Source: Otis tarda
Lineage: Eukaryota; Chordata; Aves; Otidiformes; Otididae
Direction: 5' to 3'
Length of the DNA: 64,000 bases
NCBI GenBank assembly: GCA_026413225.1
Contig: CM048553.1
Location: 19,592,501-19,656,500, forward strand
Notes under the pieces: generated by a model
The model's database searches: none
What the model saw: the letters and a program-made list of their open reading frames with translations, nothing else
What the model was told of the DNA's origin: nothing
Shown here: in pieces, positions 11,001-24,800 of the stretch
Position numbering within the stretch: the first letter of the stretch is position 1
How the letters are laid out: the number at the start of each line of letters is the position of its first letter
Position numbers and translations under genes: made by a program

Positions 11001-11899
11001 TATATGCATGATCCTTTTAGATTGTAAGACAAAATAAAAAAAAAAATCACATTCCCTTATGTGGTGTTATTAGAAAGCCTGTGGAGCTCCTTGGTGAGGC
11101 TGAGACTTTCAGAACCACCTTGCAGCTGCTTCAGCTAACTGGTTTAATATTTTGTTTTTTTCCAGTCTCCCTCTTGATGTCTCCATCATATGCTGCCTCA
11201 CCTCTCAACTCTGCTATTCCTGTGTTTGCATTTTATCAATCAAATCTCTGTAATTCCAGTCTTCCTGGCTAACAAGTTCAGCCCTATCTATTTTCCTTAT
11301 CAGTAGTTACCCAGCTCCAAAGTAATAATCCAGTAAAAATAATACGCTTTGGGGAGTTTTTAGATGGACCATAATTTGCTGAAGTTCATCGTCCAGCCAT
11401 GCGAACAGCTGTGCCAGCACAAAGAATGTGGAGTTGGTGGAAAAGCAAAAATGATGGGGCACCATAACTTCTTTGTAAGGAAGCACCAATTTAAACTGGC
11501 ATTAGGTTAGTCAAACCATAGCCTCCGTGATACTGAAGCCGGCTAAAGCTGGGGCTGCTGGACTTGTTTCCACTCTCTGGCATTGATCTGATCCTATGGT
11601 AAGTTCGTTTGGGGAGATGTACTAGAGGCAAAACTAATGCAGGAGAGTGAACGGGGTAGGGTTTTTATACCACAAGAGGCCATAACCACAAGTGTCAATC
11701 CCAGTGTAATAGAGGAGCTGCAAATGTGCTGCAGGGTGGAGGAAAGAGATCGATGTACGTTTAGTTTAAGGTGAGTTTTTATAGTTGCTTAAGACGGTTG
11801 GAGGGACCTGGATAGCTCTGGTGTGTATTCTTTGACAAGTGATCTCCCATCTACAGCTTGGTTTCATGTTTGGTAGCCTGGAGTTACACTGCCCATAGT

Positions 11900-11927
11900 A
11901 AAAAAAAAAAAAAAAAAACAAAAAAAC
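11900..11927. repeat. A-rich tract
   Basis: A19 followed by C and A7. No retroposed gene body was recognised immediately upstream, so it is not assigned as a retrotransposon tail. Confidence 0.8.
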
Positions 11928-14900
11928 ACCAAACACCACTTGATTAGAGAACTCTCACTGTGGATTCTGCACTTTCAACACAGAGACCTTTCTCAACAAT
12001 TTTAACCTTTTGAATTAGTAATGTATTTTGTAAGAGACAGAACTGCCTATATTGTACTTGTTGATTTTTGGTCATCTCTTCGGTCTTGGTCTTTGGAACA
12101 TGCTGGACCATCTAACCTCATAATTTGCCTCCAGGTAGGAAGTAAACATCTTCAGAAAAATTGTGATGGCTTCCTAGGGACTGAAATTTTTGACGTTGCT
12201 TTTAGAGGCAAATCGCAACATTTGGAAAACCTTCTAAACAATGGTAATTATTGAGAATCCTACCTTAAATGTTCTGTTGTGGGATATCAAGCATGTGACT
12301 GTAGCAGTCACTGACTTTTTTGGGTTTTTTGGAGAGAGGAAAAAATACCTGACTTGGTTAGCCTGAGACCAGTCAAAATAAAGCAGCTTAGTAGCAATAT
12401 TATATGGAGCTGCAACTGAGCAATATCTGATTAACTTGTGGTGCTAAGCCTCAATAATTCTATTATTAAACTATTAGTTCTAATATAATGCCCTTTACCT
12501 GTGGCATGTCTTGTTGTAAAGTAGGCTTAAAGCTGTTTTGCAGAATTTAGTTCTGCTTTGATCTCATTGCCCAGTTTTTTGTAGACCCTTGCTAGGTCAT
12601 CTAGGTGCCAAATGCGTTTTTGGCACAGCAAGTTCTGATGCTGCAGTGTTGCTGATTGTTTCTGTTTAAGTGTACTTGTTTTCTCCCTCAGCTGTGTAAG
12701 TTGTCTGTAGTTAAAGAGTACTTATTGGTGTTATGGTGTGGTGTGGCCCCCATTGTGGGCTGGATTCTGAGTGTTTGTAACAGAAAACTTCCTAGAGGAG
12801 CTCAGAGGGAAATACTCTTTATGTAATTGTTAGGGCCTTTACAGAGTGCAAATCTGATATATTATGGTTACCTGGAGCTGAAAAAAAAAAAAGAGCCAGG
12901 ACAGCCTTTCTGACTTTTTGTATTTTCATCTGAATCTAAAGCTAGTTTTGGGAGACCAAATTGCAAAATACCAAAAATTGAGAAAGCAGCTGTGTGAGGA
13001 GTTGGGATATCTATTTTTATTTTGATTTTTAATTTTGTAGTTATGATCCTAATACTTCATGTTGCTTTTTTCTTAATAAAGGCCTAATGGTAGACAAGGT
13101 TACTTCTGGCTTCTATGTAATTCTGAGAATAGTGGCACAAACATTTGCATTCCAGCTAGTGGTTCTAAAATTTGTGCCTCTTTAATTGAATATCCCTTTT
13201 TCATGAAGTATTGTGTGATTTTTCTTTTGCAAGTAATGAAAATAATCAATAAGATGCTGTTTGGGTAGATCTCTCTTCTCTGGAGTTTGTACTTAGGTAC
13301 TATTCTGTTTCCAGGGGTTTTCTGTGCCTTTTTCAATCCTGAAAGAAAAATGATGTGATCTCTTCCAAACTTGCTCAAACAGCCTGCATAAAGTTATACA
13401 ACTTCAGTTTTAAAGATGGTATGCAAATCAGTTCTTGATTCATAAAGTACATGTCTGAGGCTGGTCCAAGTAGTGATAATATTTTAAGGCTTATACTTGA
13501 AATAAAATTATTTTTACAGTGAGTCCTTGAAGAGGAAGTACTTAGCAACATATTCTGTCTCAGTTGGCTATTCAAAAGAGCTGGTTGGCTTTCTGGGAAA
13601 GATAGCAGTCTCAAACAAGCTGACTTCACTGGAAAGCCCATACCCAACCTCCTCCTCCTCATGTGTTACCGCAAACTTGCAGTTGGAGGACACAGAAATG
13701 ACTCACTGGAGCTGAAATGCAGTGTCAGATGCTCAGCGAGGTGCTGCAGCTCAGCACCACCCTCTTGTGCAGCAGCTTGGGGATGATGCAAACTAGGGTT
13801 TCTCTGCTTCTCTGGAGATAATAGGGTTAGCAGAGGATTGAAGAGAATTTTTCTGGTATAAGTGTTCTTTTAAGTCATGAGCAGAATTGTCAGATTAGTT
13901 GAGTTTGCAGTCTGACTCGTGATTCACTTGCAGTGTGTGATATGTAAACCAGCCTTCTTCTGTGCTTGCACAGTGGACCAAACAAACAAGAAAAGCTTTC
14001 TGGGCCAACAGAAGACAAGTGGTAAAACTAGCAAAATCTTAGTGCTTGTTTAACAAACACATGTACCTGCTTGCAGGCAAAAAGCACTGCAACTACCATG
14101 TTCTGTTTTCAGAACATCTTGCCTGTTTCTATGGGTGTAGGGAGTTCCTGATATAGCAGTTTCTCCAGCTGTTATTTTGGGCTTCAGCTGATTCAACAAT
14201 GCTGCTTTCTTTCCTACCTACAGCTGCAGGCGGTTGTAGCCGGTTATTTCGTTTGAGTGAGCAATGTCCTTCGAGCTATGTTGGCTCACGGATGTTAATA
14301 GGGTTCAGATGTCTCTGGGCTCACAGAATCCTGCACTCCTTGTCCCTCCTCAGCTTGTTCTGCTGTAGAACATCAAAGCAAAACAGTGTTGAGATCTTTA
14401 ACATCTGAAATCTTGCTAGTGCTCTATGCCTTTTTATTGTTGAGAGTGGGGTGGATTTGTTTCATTTTCCACCACATCTCCCAGTACCGCTTGTAGGGGT
14501 TTTTTTTGCCTATGTACAGCAATTATCTGTGGTTGGTCGTGGTGTTTTTGGTTCCCTTTTCAAGCTAATTACTCTTCAGACATAGTTTTTGTGCTTGAAT
14601 GGATCTTTCAGAGAAGGTATATTGTAAGTTTCTCCTTGGAAGGTGTCATGTGGCAGGATGTTTTTTAATATTCCCCTCTTGTTGAGGAAATCTCCCAGGC
14701 TTTCATATTTAAGTTGCCAACTTTTTCATTTTCCTGTGAATGACTTACTAAGACTTTCTGGTTGAACATGACTTGCTTCACAATTAGAGGCTGAGCACCT
14801 AAAAATTTACTGGAAGAGCCTGAAAGTAGTGGTTCCTGCTGCAGGATGTGTTGATCACCTGAAAGAAAGATGAAGGTCTATCAGGATATAAACAGTGGTG

Positions 14901-15729
14901 ACTCTTTTACAATGGGCTTGTGCTTCCTAACTAATGTGGAGTGATGTGGCTGAGGCCTTGTTCACACAACTATAAATGCCCTACAAAATGTGGAGACTCT
15001 TCTTTCCTGAAAAGCCATGTTTCCAACCATTTTACAGTAAAATGTATGCAATGATGGGTAGTTTGCTGGGTGTTTGTGTGTTGCCCAAGTGGCTAAGCCA
15101 TCCTTGTGTTACTTGACATGTAAAAATGCCTTTTTGTCTATCTCTCTTAAGAGTTATTAGGGGCAGGAAAATATTCCTCTTGTTTGGCTTCATCACAGGA
15201 TACCATACTATTCTTGTGGCAACAAAAAGCTGAACACAAGTTCTGAAATTAAGTTTAATTAGGAACAGAGGGAGTTGAGGGGTATAGAAATATGGCTACC
15301 TGGCAGACAGTATTCAGTCCCTTAAGTAGCTGTTCCTGTGTGTGTATGTTTACCTCAATAGCAAGGCTAAAAGTAATTTTTAAACTACATTTGTAGTTTA
15401 AGGGAGCCTGTGTTACTTTGTTTACAAAGTGAAGTTAAAATGTGATGGTTTAAAGAAATTTGTTACTTTTTGTAGTTAAGGTGGCCAAAGGCATAGGCAT
15501 CCTTGTACTCAGATGGTGGGACGTAACTCCTGAAACTGAAGTAACCTGCTTGCTTTTATTTTTGGTGAAGACATCATCCAGGAGATCTGTCACATATAAA
15601 GAGATGACTCATGTTTCAGAGTTGCTTGTTAAAACTCAAACTTGTATTCTGACCAATGTTAGCTTCTTGATAAGCAAAAATGAAAGGAACGTGGATCATT
15701 GGTGTTTTGCTGTTAGACTCCTGACATTA

Positions 15730-15803
15730 ATATATATATATGTATATATATTTTTATATATATATATTTTATATATATATTTTATATATATATAGATAGA
15801 TAT
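15730..15803. repeat. (TA)n microsatellite
   Basis: About 70 bp of alternating TATATA with short T interruptions, ending in a GATAGATA variant. It is likely length-polymorphic. Confidence 0.95.
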
Positions 15804-18800
15804 AGCCTGTTCCTCAAAAAGAAAAAAAGGGAAGGGTGTTTGAAACGTTCTGTGAGCATTGGATTTACTGATTGAAGGTTGGAAAAGAGTTAACTTGGGA
15901 AACTAACACATTTCTGACATGGTAAACACTGTTTATATTTAAAAAATTAAAAAAACAACACTATGCCCTTTGTTAAAGGAAGAACTTAGATTTTATTGTG
16001 TAAAGTTCTCAAAATCAAAGTTATATAGCTATTCATAAAGACAAGTATTTTTACTGCAAAGGCCTCCTTGGTTTTCTTCACCTGCTGCTGAAAACTGACT
16101 CAAATAGTGGTGCAAGCTGACTTGGATGATGAAACTTCATACTATCTTCAAGTACGTGGAAGAAGCAACAGAAGGCTGAGATAGTAAAGTGTGATCCTTG
16201 AGCTGCATCTTCTTCACAACTTAGCATTGTTTTCCTAGCTGACAAGTTTGAACTCAGAATTGATTTGTCAAATTCATGCTAGCTGTTTTGTGCCATTTTC
16301 CCCTTATTTAATAGACTAAAGAATTGAGCCCTATAATAAGTTTTTCACGGAAGCTATTGCTGTGTGTCACCTCCCCTGCCATGCAGCTCCACTGAGGAAG
16401 CAAATACTCAGCTTTCCATGTACTATGGAGCGTATCTGAAGCTTTTCTCTGTGATTCTGATGCACCCCATTTCTTCCATACCAGATTGCAATATGGGCTA
16501 ATAGTTGTCTGGGTAGTCATGTTTTTCCCCTCTCCTCATTTGCTTGATATGCCAAATACTTCAAATATAATTCTGCAAGTTGTAACACATAGTGTACTCA
16601 GCTTATGAAAATGATCTCTTGGTTGTTGAAATGTGTTTGGTCAAGGAATGCTAAGCCTTGTTATAGCATTGATGTTGATGCTGTTGTGCCATACAGTAAT
16701 CTCTCTGCAATTTGTGCCAGACTTCTTAAACACTCCTTGAAAAACATGCATATGTCTGACAAAACTAACTTCTGGTTAGTTTTGGGCGAGCTTTCAGATA
16801 TACCTCAAGCTCTAAGCCGTTAGATATTGTGAACAAAAGGGTCCCCTCCCACCTTCTGCATTTGATGTTGTTTAGAATTGTTTTGCAGTAACAGCTCTTC
16901 CAAACTGAGGCTTCAGAGACCATTTTTTCAAGAAGCTTGACAAACTAGGAATGAAAATGCTCAGCTTTTAGACTGCTTGAACATAACATAACAGCATGCA
17001 GTGAGTCACAGCACTGCCACTGCATAACTGAGGGGAGCTTGCAATATTTAATATTTTAATTGGTTTAAGAAATAGACTAGTCAAAGGATTGGTATTGTTG
17101 TATCTTCCAGGACAGAACAGATGATTTCCTGCCTAATTAACCTATTGCTTTGTGAAGTGTGTTCTAAAGCCTTGAGTTCCTGTGTATTTGCATATATTTG
17201 CATAAGTAATGCAAGGAGGAGACCACTCTGGAGAATCTGACCAGCATGTCTGGTGGAGTTGGCAGGATTTGCTCTTGCATTAGCTAGCTGTTTCACGGTT
17301 CCATCTGAGCAGACAGCTTTGCAGCTACCTTAGAAAGGCATATTAAATGAAACAGTGATAGAAATGCAGTCAGACAAATCCAGCCACATCCTCTGCTCCT
17401 AGGAATACAAAATGTTTCCTGTGTCAATATAAACATATTTTATACAAGTTACATTTTCCTTGTCACTTAGCTCCAACACTATAAAACTGAAGGTATTTAA
17501 TCTCGTTGACTTTCCATGTGACTTACTGATGTATGATTTCAATTATTTATTAGCTCTTTTTTCTTTTTCATCCCTTCCAAGGGGTGCTTAAGGTCAGGAA
17601 GCATGAAATAACTAACCCAAAGCCAGTAATGCTGCAGTGCAATGGCTTCACTCCTGAAGATTTCTGGAGGTCTAAAGCTGCACCTTCCCTGTCTCTGTCT
17701 GGAAGGGGAAGAGTGTTTCCTAGGACAGAGGGGAATTTTGTGTGGGGATTTACATGTTTTTGGACAGAGTTATGTTTTGCTGTCCAAACAAGTCCACTGC
17801 AGCTTGAAGTGTCTGCTGGTGTAGGCTTTACCGACAGACTTATCTTAATAAGCCAGTTTATTCTTGAGTTTGTTGTCCTCTAGCAGCAGACACTAAATTC
17901 TGTCTGATCAGGTCTCTTATAATTAGCTTCACCCTTCTTAACCCTTAATCAATATTGCCCTTTCTATGTCATGAAAAGAAGCACTAAAATCTGATGACTC
18001 TGATATTGCCAGTTTAAATACCAGCCTCTTAGCAGAAGTGTTTTTCAGAGGTATTGGCAGCAAATGCCAGCTGACTAAAACATAAAGGAAACAAAGGTGT
18101 AGTCTCTGTGTGGGATTTTGTAAAAAATACTTTGGAATACAGATGATCAAATCCATAGTAACTTTTGGGGATCTTGGAAATGCTTTTGTTTGTCCCAATG
18201 GGAGAGACTGACACAAAGTCTTAAGTCTATTGCTGAACCTAAAAATGAATATATTAGCCTTAATCCATCTTAGTATTCTGTCTTTAATGCTGTGGTTTTT
18301 GCAGTAGGTGATAAACCTCAGCAAGCTGTTTTGCATTTTTGTCAAGAAATGGGAAAATTATTCTGCATTTTTCAATTAGTCCTCTGATGAGACTCCTTCC
18401 TGGCATTATGTGAAACTATGGGAAGTCATCTTTACAGAAAATAAATTTTATCCTTTTTTCCTGTGCTTAGAGTCTGTTCCCTTCTATTTTTGAATGTGCA
18501 TCCTTACACCTTTGTGGCTGTGTCCTGTTCCAGTCTAGGGTTGTTTCTTAGTAAATCTGTCCCCTGAGGGAAAATTTATGCTTACTCAGAATAACAATTT
18601 GCTGGATAGGTAATGCTATATTAGCTTATTTGTATCTGCATGTCTTTAGAAAATCTGACTATATGCTCCCAGTAGGAGTCTTGGAAGAAATAACTTTAAC
18701 CTGTGGTTCAGTTTTAGATGTTACTTCACTTTTACCTTCTTTGAGCAGCAGGAGTTGTTGGTCTTTGTCCTGTTCTTCCCTTCCTTTTTTTCACCAGGCT

Positions 18801-21800
18801 GTTTAACTTACCAATTCAACAGGAAAAATGTCTTTCTAGGGAGGAGGAGATATTTTTAGGAAATCAAGTAGTTGCTGATGGGATCTGACAAGTACCAGAG
18901 CCAGTACAAAAGGGATAGGCAGGCAGAACCGCCTGGCAGGGTGCAGGGAGTAGCTGGGCAATGAGTCTGTCCCCCTGGTGATGGGAGCGAGCTGTTGGGT
19001 TTGGTGTCTTACATCCCTTTAGCCTCATTCTTTTCAGTTTTAACTTCACTCATATTGGGTACACTTGCAAACTCTTACAGCAGTAGTACTCTATAGCTGT
19101 CTTGAGGAAGCAGATATATTTACATGGGCAAAAAAAAGTAAGAGGACTCTCCTTGAAATGACATACATTTTTCTGTGCAGCCACAGTGCACTGCCATGTG
19201 TTTTATATGATACATCTAGTAGTTAACTGGCTTACTAAAAAAAACTTCACTTCTGCATCTACTGCTGTCCAACACGCTGTTTTAATTTGTGTCTTTGTTC
19301 AGAGACTGACATAACTCTCCTCTGCCACTCCAATAAGACATGCTTCAAATTCAAGTGTTTTTTCCCCTGAGTGACTTAATTGTCTTGTCTTATGTGATCT
19401 TTCTACTAGACTGTGTCCTGTCAGTATAAATTGCAGCAGGTCAGCAGTACTACCTGTGGCATAAGGTAAAGGGATAAATAACTAATCAAGCCCTTCTCAA
19501 CTGTGTCTGGCTTTAATAAAAGGAGGCTGAGTTCCTACTGCTTTTTTTATGCTGGCTCTAGTATTTGTCTGATCATCCAGTAAATCAATTCAGCTTATTA
19601 AAAGACCAGACACAAATCTGACAAAAAGTCTTGTGTTTTGGGCTTTTGTTCTCATTTTTGCTGGGTTCATAGGCTGGGCTGGCTTGCTTTCTGATTGAAG
19701 GGCTTGGTGGAAGAGGAGGCGAGACTGTTCCCGCTTGCCAAGCAGCAGACCACGTAATTCAGTTCAGCCCTGAAGCAAAAGGCTGGAAACCAGCAGCCTG
19801 AGCTGATCTAACTGCTGGGTACTGGTAAGGTCAATCTCCACCAGCTGAGCTCAACAAAAGGCCTGTCAAATGCCAGAGGTGAAGGAGTGCTGGATCTGAC
19901 TGTCAAGCTAGCTTAGATGACCATGGAGCTACAGCCAGAGAAGATGAGCAAAACTAACACTGTGGTGCTGCATTACATTGTAGAGTAAAGTCTTGTGCAG
20001 GTGAAGTAGTTATTCTGACAGTGAGTGTTTTTACTTTCTTACACTGTTAGGCTTCCATATGTCAAACCTGATACCTGACAGTACATATTAATGTGCTTTC
20101 AAGACCAGATCCTAGGCTATGCATGAGTTATGGTGCATCTGCTTTGTGCAGCTATTCTAGCTCTTCCTTTTCTTTAATGATAGGAGGTCTGTGTGGGCTT
20201 GAGGAGTCTGCAGAGTTGAGTTGACTCCACGCAGGACATGGGCATCAAATACTTCCAGAGTATTCTGGACCTTTCTGAAGCAGACTGGTTTTGGTTTTGG
20301 GTTTTTTTCCCCTGCTTCACTTTCTACCATTGTTTCTGCAAGAGTTGTTTTAGTTATGGCTATCTACCTTGATTTTTTTTTTTTTTTCTGATATCTTAGA
20401 TCAATAAAATACTATCATCTGAAGGTCTCCGGAGAGAATTGTGGCTGCATGCAAATGCTCATGTTCTTGGAAGATGTAGCACTCCCCAGCTTTCTTGGGA
20501 TGTGGCCAAACTTGCTGATCTCATTTTGATCTTGTATCATAAAGACTTTTGTTATAGTGATTGGTTTTAACACTTCCTCCTCCTTTCAGCGTTTTCTACA
20601 CAATACTATTGTAAGAGCTGTGTATTAGTGCATGCCATGACTCCGATGAGCAGTAGACTTGAACTAGGTTTTTAGGCAAGAATTTTGATGCTTCACTCTA
20701 GCATACTTGTAGAAAGCACTGGAAAATGCTTGGGAACTGTCGTTTTATCTCCATGGGTTACATTTAATACTTGAACTCAAATCTTGGATGCTAGCTGTAG
20801 TTCGTTTCTGTTAAGTGTCACTACTGCCTTGCTTTCCTGTGGCTGAAGAAGCCTGGCGATGTAAGGGTTAGCAGCTTTGCAAAAGGTACTGAATGTATGT
20901 GAAATTTAGATGATGTTAGGTATGTCTGACGTGTGTGTCTAATATGCAAATATACTGGTGCTGAGGCAGACAGCTACTTTCTGTATGTGCAACAAAAGAA
21001 AATTGTGAATACTGTACCAGAAGTGGAGAATGGCATATTCAAGTACATCCTTGTAATTTCAGGGGACTTAAAACACAATCAGTGGTCTTGGCAGATGGCC
21101 AGTGGCACAGGTGGCTCCTGGAACCCTTCCAGCTGCTAATGGAGTGGGGATTCTGATTAAATTCAAATGTGGCCACTGCGTCTTGGTCTGCATGTTTCTG
21201 TATGTGTTAAAATTTGTTTTTCTAACTATTACTATTTCATTTAAAATTCTATTTTAATACTCAAAGGCAGCTCTACAGTATCCTCACAACGTTCATCCCT
21301 CCTATATGTTAAGCACAGTAAAGATCAAAACACCAGTGTTGTGTGAGTGAGAGGCCGCAGTGTACTACATCACATTTTCTAGTGCTCTACTATAAAAACT
21401 AGCTGTTCTGAAAGCTTTGAAATATTTCGATGTTGGCAGCCTCAAATCCTCCCAAGAAACACTGCTGCATTAGGTTTATGACATCTTTTCTATTGTTGAC
21501 ATAATTAACTGATTTAAAAAAAAAAAGTAGTACAGCAGAATTGTGGTGTGGTAGATGGGGCCTTTGACAAGACTTCAGGCTTGTAGTTTGGATGCCAGCC
21601 TGCTAGATCAGTTGTCTGCTCATCCATTTTACTACAGCTAAAGCGGTTGCAAAGAAATGGAATGATAGGGTGATCCCTTATACTTCAAGATATGTCAGTG
21701 AAGGGAAGAACATATCAAAGCAGGGTGGTAGGATGAGGTTATTTTAATTTAATTTGGAGGAAACGGGATTTGTCAAACTTCAGACCCCAAATAATAAATA

Positions 21801-24800
21801 TATAACAATTGCTAGGCAAGTGCATTCCTGTTAAAATACTTCCAAATGCTTTTGACTTTGCTGCCACAACTACTATGGGAAAAGGGGAAAGTAGATTACT
21901 GTAGCATCTGTATGGGCGCTGGTACTATCCTATGGAGTAGGTGGCTATATTGTGTTAGTTCAGCTCTATGTAGAAGTATGTTAGAATATTTTTTTGCATT
22001 ACAGATTTGTCAGGTTAAGGAGTCAATCTAATTTAATTCAGGAGCAGTAAAAGGTGAGGTAATACTTTCTCTGTAAAACATCTTGGGCAATTGATGCAAA
22101 AACATAACTGCCTAAATGTCTACAAAACTGAATGGCTGTGCCTCAGTAAACTTGTAAAAGAGTTGTTGGTGAGAAGACTTCAAATAAGACTGTATCTGTA
22201 AGAGAAATGAAGTCACCCATCTGAATGATTTGAGAAACTCTTTAGGTTCTTGGTTCTTGCTTAGGTGTTTTTTGTTCCCAATTATTAATATATCATTTTA
22301 CAATACAATGATGTGACTGAAGTGATGTCGTCTAGATACGTTTTAGTGTCTTTGAACTGCCCTTAATTATTCCTTCAGTGTTGTTAAATTCTGTAATAAA
22401 ACTTGCAATGATTTAGTGTGCTGTTACATATGCGATGTTATTATAGAGATCTATGAACTTTAAATAATGACTTTTTATTTATGAAAAAATGATTAATCTG
22501 ATTCATTGCTGCATTTCTCTCTCCAGTCTTACTTTTGGACCTTGAACTGGTGAGCTTGCAAGGTGTTGTAAGTGAATAGGGAGAAGTCTATGTGTAGCAA
22601 GGCTTCTAAGTTCCTGCTAGACTTTGCAGTGTTTCTGGTGGGACTCCAGCAATACTTGCCACTTTTATATCTTTAAGCAAGACTCCTGTGTAGTGAGGGG
22701 AGGCTATTGTGTGCGGAGTAGTACCTTGACTCTTATGGAAGTGGAAATGTGTATTGTACGGAAGAGCCACAAAAATTAAATTATCTTGAGACTAAGGCAA
22801 TTAAAACTAAAGCTGAGAGGTAAAACTAGGGAGCTATGTTCTGTCCCTCGCTGAAAAAGTGTAAGGTTAAGTGACTTGTTAGTTATCATGATGTGGTGAG
22901 CATTAGATATGTTTACTTCAGTGTGTTCTAAAGCCAATATTCTACTTCTAGTCAGAAGAAATATTGACTATTTGGAAGTCAAGTATAAATGTCAGTTGGA
23001 TGTTAAATATGCCAAGTACTAAAAATCTTGTTTGAAACACTGAAGTTTTGAGGGAAGACTAAGGAAATAAAAATCAAAATTATTTTTAGTGTTTTTGAAC
23101 CTCCATTGTGTGTTGTGGGTAAATCAAGGCCCTGTCTTCACACTCTGGAACTACAGGGTAACCTGTTTTGAAATGCTTTAGCCTCCTTCTAAGCACCATT
23201 ATTCTGGAAACTGATGGGAAAACTAATTCTATAGCTAATGCAAATTTAATGTTGTGGCATAAATTATAGATATTCTTATCTCTTGTATAAGAAGTGATGC
23301 ACGGTCTGTAGCCTGTGGGTGGGGAAAATGAACAAAATTAAGACTGGGTTACACTGTTCAGGCCTTCGTAGTTCTTGTAGACTTTAACTGTTGTTCAGCA
23401 CAAGTTGGTGATAAGACGATAGTTACTTGTCACTGCAATGTGTGTGCATGATATACATGAACTAACATCTGAAAATGAGCGAAAGAACGTTTGGTCTTGT
23501 ATGTAGGTGTTGTATTATTTTTTTTTCGAGGCGAGTGTCACCTACCTATCAAATCGGAACTGACACTTTTAAAGCTGTCTTGATGTTTCAGGTAAATCTA
23601 ACGGGTCCCTGAGTAGATAACACTAGCTATGTTGAGCTAGCATTGTGAAGGAGCAGCAAATGTGTATTTAAGATCATGTAGTACCTCTTAACCAAGTACA
23701 GTTTCTTCATGTGAATCTCATAATTGTTTAAGACAATTTTTCTGTTTTTAAATCCTGAGTTTAACTCCTGTTTTGCAAACATAACTTGGATAGTGTCCCC
23801 CCCTCCCCTTGTTAGAGCACTAACCTAAAAAAGTTTGATGCTTCTCAGAGATGGTGGTTACTTTAGCTGGTAGAGCATCTTCTGTTCCTAACTATCCTAC
23901 CTTCAGAATAGCTGTGAAGGGATATTCTCCAACAGATGTATAATCCAGTACCATTTGGAAAACCATTGGTTTGAATGAAGTGGGGAATTTGGCTGGTTTC
24001 ACTCCTTCCTTTCTGAAAAAGCACCAAAAAGAACAGTATCGTGCCCAGCTCCGAGTCTGCCTTCTGCTTTTCCTTACTGTGTAAATCGCTGTGGGGATAC
24101 AGACTTATTTACAGCAGTAGCTGGAAGAAGCAAGCTTGATAGAGAAGTACCTCTAATGTATGGGTATTTCCAGCTTTTTCTATGTAGTATGCTTTATAGT
24201 TTTGAAAGGTTAGGTTGTCTTTTGTCTGATCAGAGCACTCGTGTTTTAAAGGATACTTACTGCACCTATTTCCTTACTGATGCCGAATAAAAGCAAGGTG
24301 AAACTGAGCATGGAAAATACATGAAAGAAAGATGATGCTCTGCAGCGAGTGGCTTAATGTCTGTGGTGTGCTCGTGTGAATCTGGCTGTTCTTACTCAAG
24401 ACTGTGTAAACTTAAGCATGAATGCAACAAACAAGTGTCTGTCTGTTTTCCTATACTTACAGAAGGGATTTCATCAGACTTTTTTAGTAATTTCTGAAAA
24501 TCCATTCTCTCCCATCATCCCACCTTTTAGCAACTATTGGAGAAGACATGTTTTATCAAAAATAAAGTACTCTAGTTTAAAATTAAGTTTGGGGCACATA
24601 GCTTCCTTCTGTTCAGGAAGATAAGGAGGGACCCTTTAAAAAGCAAACAGGCAGAAAAAACTTTAGCCACAACTTTCTTTTAGCTATTGCTGTTGGTTTC
24701 CTTATGCACTAAGTAATTCTTGGCCTTATGAGTGTTCTGTAAGGGCTGGAGTTTGTCCTCTGTGCTGGGATCTGTAGGTCTTCAGTCATTTGACTTGAGA

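Larger units (their letters stand above)
4431..15729. other. Intron 1 block, no genes recognised
   Basis: AT-rich intronic DNA. Only simple-sequence features were seen: an A/C-rich tract at about 7826-7909, C runs near 7900 and 8054, a T run at about 8469-8483, and an A run at 11900-11927. The longest open frame (9495-9872, 125 codons) has no recognisable domain. No CR1, LTR, tRNA or snRNA sequence was recognised. Confidence 0.55.

Noticed and set aside
17938-18345. 135-codon minus-strand frame
   Set aside because: No domain or family similarity recognised; length is not exceptional for 64 kb scanned in six frames.
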